DNA from: Janthinobacterium sp. LM6
GTDB lineage: Bacteria; Pseudomonadota; Gammaproteobacteria; Burkholderiales; Burkholderiaceae_D
Reading direction: 5' to 3'
DNA: 64,000 nt
Assembly: GCF_002002885.1 (NCBI RefSeq)
Contig: NZ_CP019510.1
Location: forward strand, 186,001-250,000
Part shown: positions 63,629 through 64,000 of the stretch, piece by piece
How the letters are laid out: each line of letters begins with the position of its first letter
Position numbering within the stretch: the stretch's first letter is position 1
The notes under the pieces: generated by a model
What the model was told of the DNA's origin: nothing
Seen by the model: the letters and a program-made list of their open reading frames with translations, nothing else
Database searches by the model: none
Made by a program: the position numbers and the translations under genes

Positions 63629-64000
63629 TTACTTTGGGTAAAGAATCATCTGCGTGCAGCGGAACAGGGCAATCGTCTTGCCCGTTTCCTTGCTTTTCAC
63701 TACGGCATCCCACACTTGCGTGTTGCGGCCCTTGTGCTCAACCTTGGCCGTGCAGGTGAGCGTGCCTTCGCGGGCCGTGCCCAGGTGGTTCGATTTCAGC
63801 TCGATGGTCGTAAAATTGCTCGCGCCTTCGGGCAGGTTGACGATGCAGCCATAGCCGGAAGCCGTGTCGGCCAGGGTCACCACGCTGCCCGCGTGCAGGT
63901 AGCCGTTCGGCGCCAGCAAGTGCGGCAGCACGGGCAATTCCGCCGTCAGCTGGCCGTCGCCCACTGCCGTGATGACGATGCCCAGGTGGCCGGGCAGGCG
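63629..64000 (-). CDS. PaaI-family hotdog thioesterase, 5' end outside the window
   Basis: The open frame runs off the right edge, so about 124 C-terminal residues are visible. Hotdog-fold motifs: LAPNGYLHAGSVVTLADTASGYGC (with the HAGSVVTLAD helix start) and ELKSNHLGTAREGTL. The family hydrolyses acyl- or aryl-CoA thioesters. A GTG at 63964 is not taken as the start because the family sequence (LPGHLGI) continues upstream. Confidence 0.88.
   Translation of the reverse strand, partial: RLPGHLGIVITAVGDGQLTAELPVLPHLLAPNGYLHAGSVVTLADTASGYGCIVNLPEGASNFTTIELKSNHLGTAREGTLTCTAKVEHKGRNTQVWDAVVKSKETGKTIALFRCTQMILYPK

Overview
The window reads as chromosomal DNA of a betaproteobacterium of the order Burkholderiales. 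An Oxalobacteraceae genus such as Janthinobacterium, Massilia or Duganella is the best guess. The reasons are the high GC content with C/G-ending codons, the 16S/23S sequences, the leucine-catabolism and biotin gene sets, and the dispersed GGGTCTGACCC intergenic palindromes. No database search was run, so the genus is an inference. I see no prophage, insertion sequence, integrase or CRISPR array.

Layout. 1-5.8 kb: the end of isovaleryl-CoA dehydrogenase (liuA), then aceK, a thiolase, a short-chain dehydrogenase and a second acyl-CoA dehydrogenase. 5.85-6.24 kb: a gene-free interval holding a strong minus-strand promoter, a structured region of about 260 nt and a terminator, read here as a candidate small RNA. 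6.2-13.2 kb (minus): a YihY/BrkB membrane protein, an LD-carboxypeptidase, a large TonB-dependent receptor and an orphan peptide-type substrate-binding protein. 13.4-17.1 kb: a fused SpmA/SpmB-type membrane protein, DacB (PBP4) and a CPBP protease. 17.2-28.8 kb: two complete rRNA operons (16S-Ile-Ala-23S-5S) in direct tandem on the minus strand, only about 240 bp apart, with small sequence differences.

28.9-43.9 kb: an SNF-type transporter, a LysR/VanX-type dipeptidase pair, and a minus-strand peptidoglycan-recycling cluster (MurQ etherase, AmpG-like permease, GHL10 lipoprotein, BadF-type sugar kinase, AmiD-type amidase). These are followed by regulators, an exported NTF2-DJ-1 protein, a serine beta-lactamase-family hydrolase and a D-amino-acid dehydrogenase. 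44-55.4 kb: ychJ, then liuB-liuC-bioA-bioF-bioD-bioB-liuD-ghrA-liuE. The biotin-synthesis genes therefore sit inside the leucine-degradation locus whose key carboxylase needs biotin. 55.5-64 kb: tRNA-Pro, a Pro-rich anchored protein, an HTH-nucleotidyltransferase/HEPN-like toxin-antitoxin candidate, the conserved rsmI/lpoA-yraN-diaA-dolP set, a TlpA-type thioredoxin, an ECF sigma/anti-sigma pair and a partial PaaI-type thioesterase.

Two themes connect genes. The first is cell-wall turnover and D-amino acids: LD- and DD-carboxypeptidases, the VanX-like dipeptidase, AmiD, MurQ, AmpG-like, the serine hydrolase, DadA and LpoA. The second is leucine/acyl-CoA catabolism with biotin supply. Four promoters (TonB receptor, substrate-binding protein, DadA and, more weakly, the serine hydrolase) share a precisely spaced LysR-type architecture. 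This suggests one regulator coordinates them; a CysB-like sulfur response is a guess.
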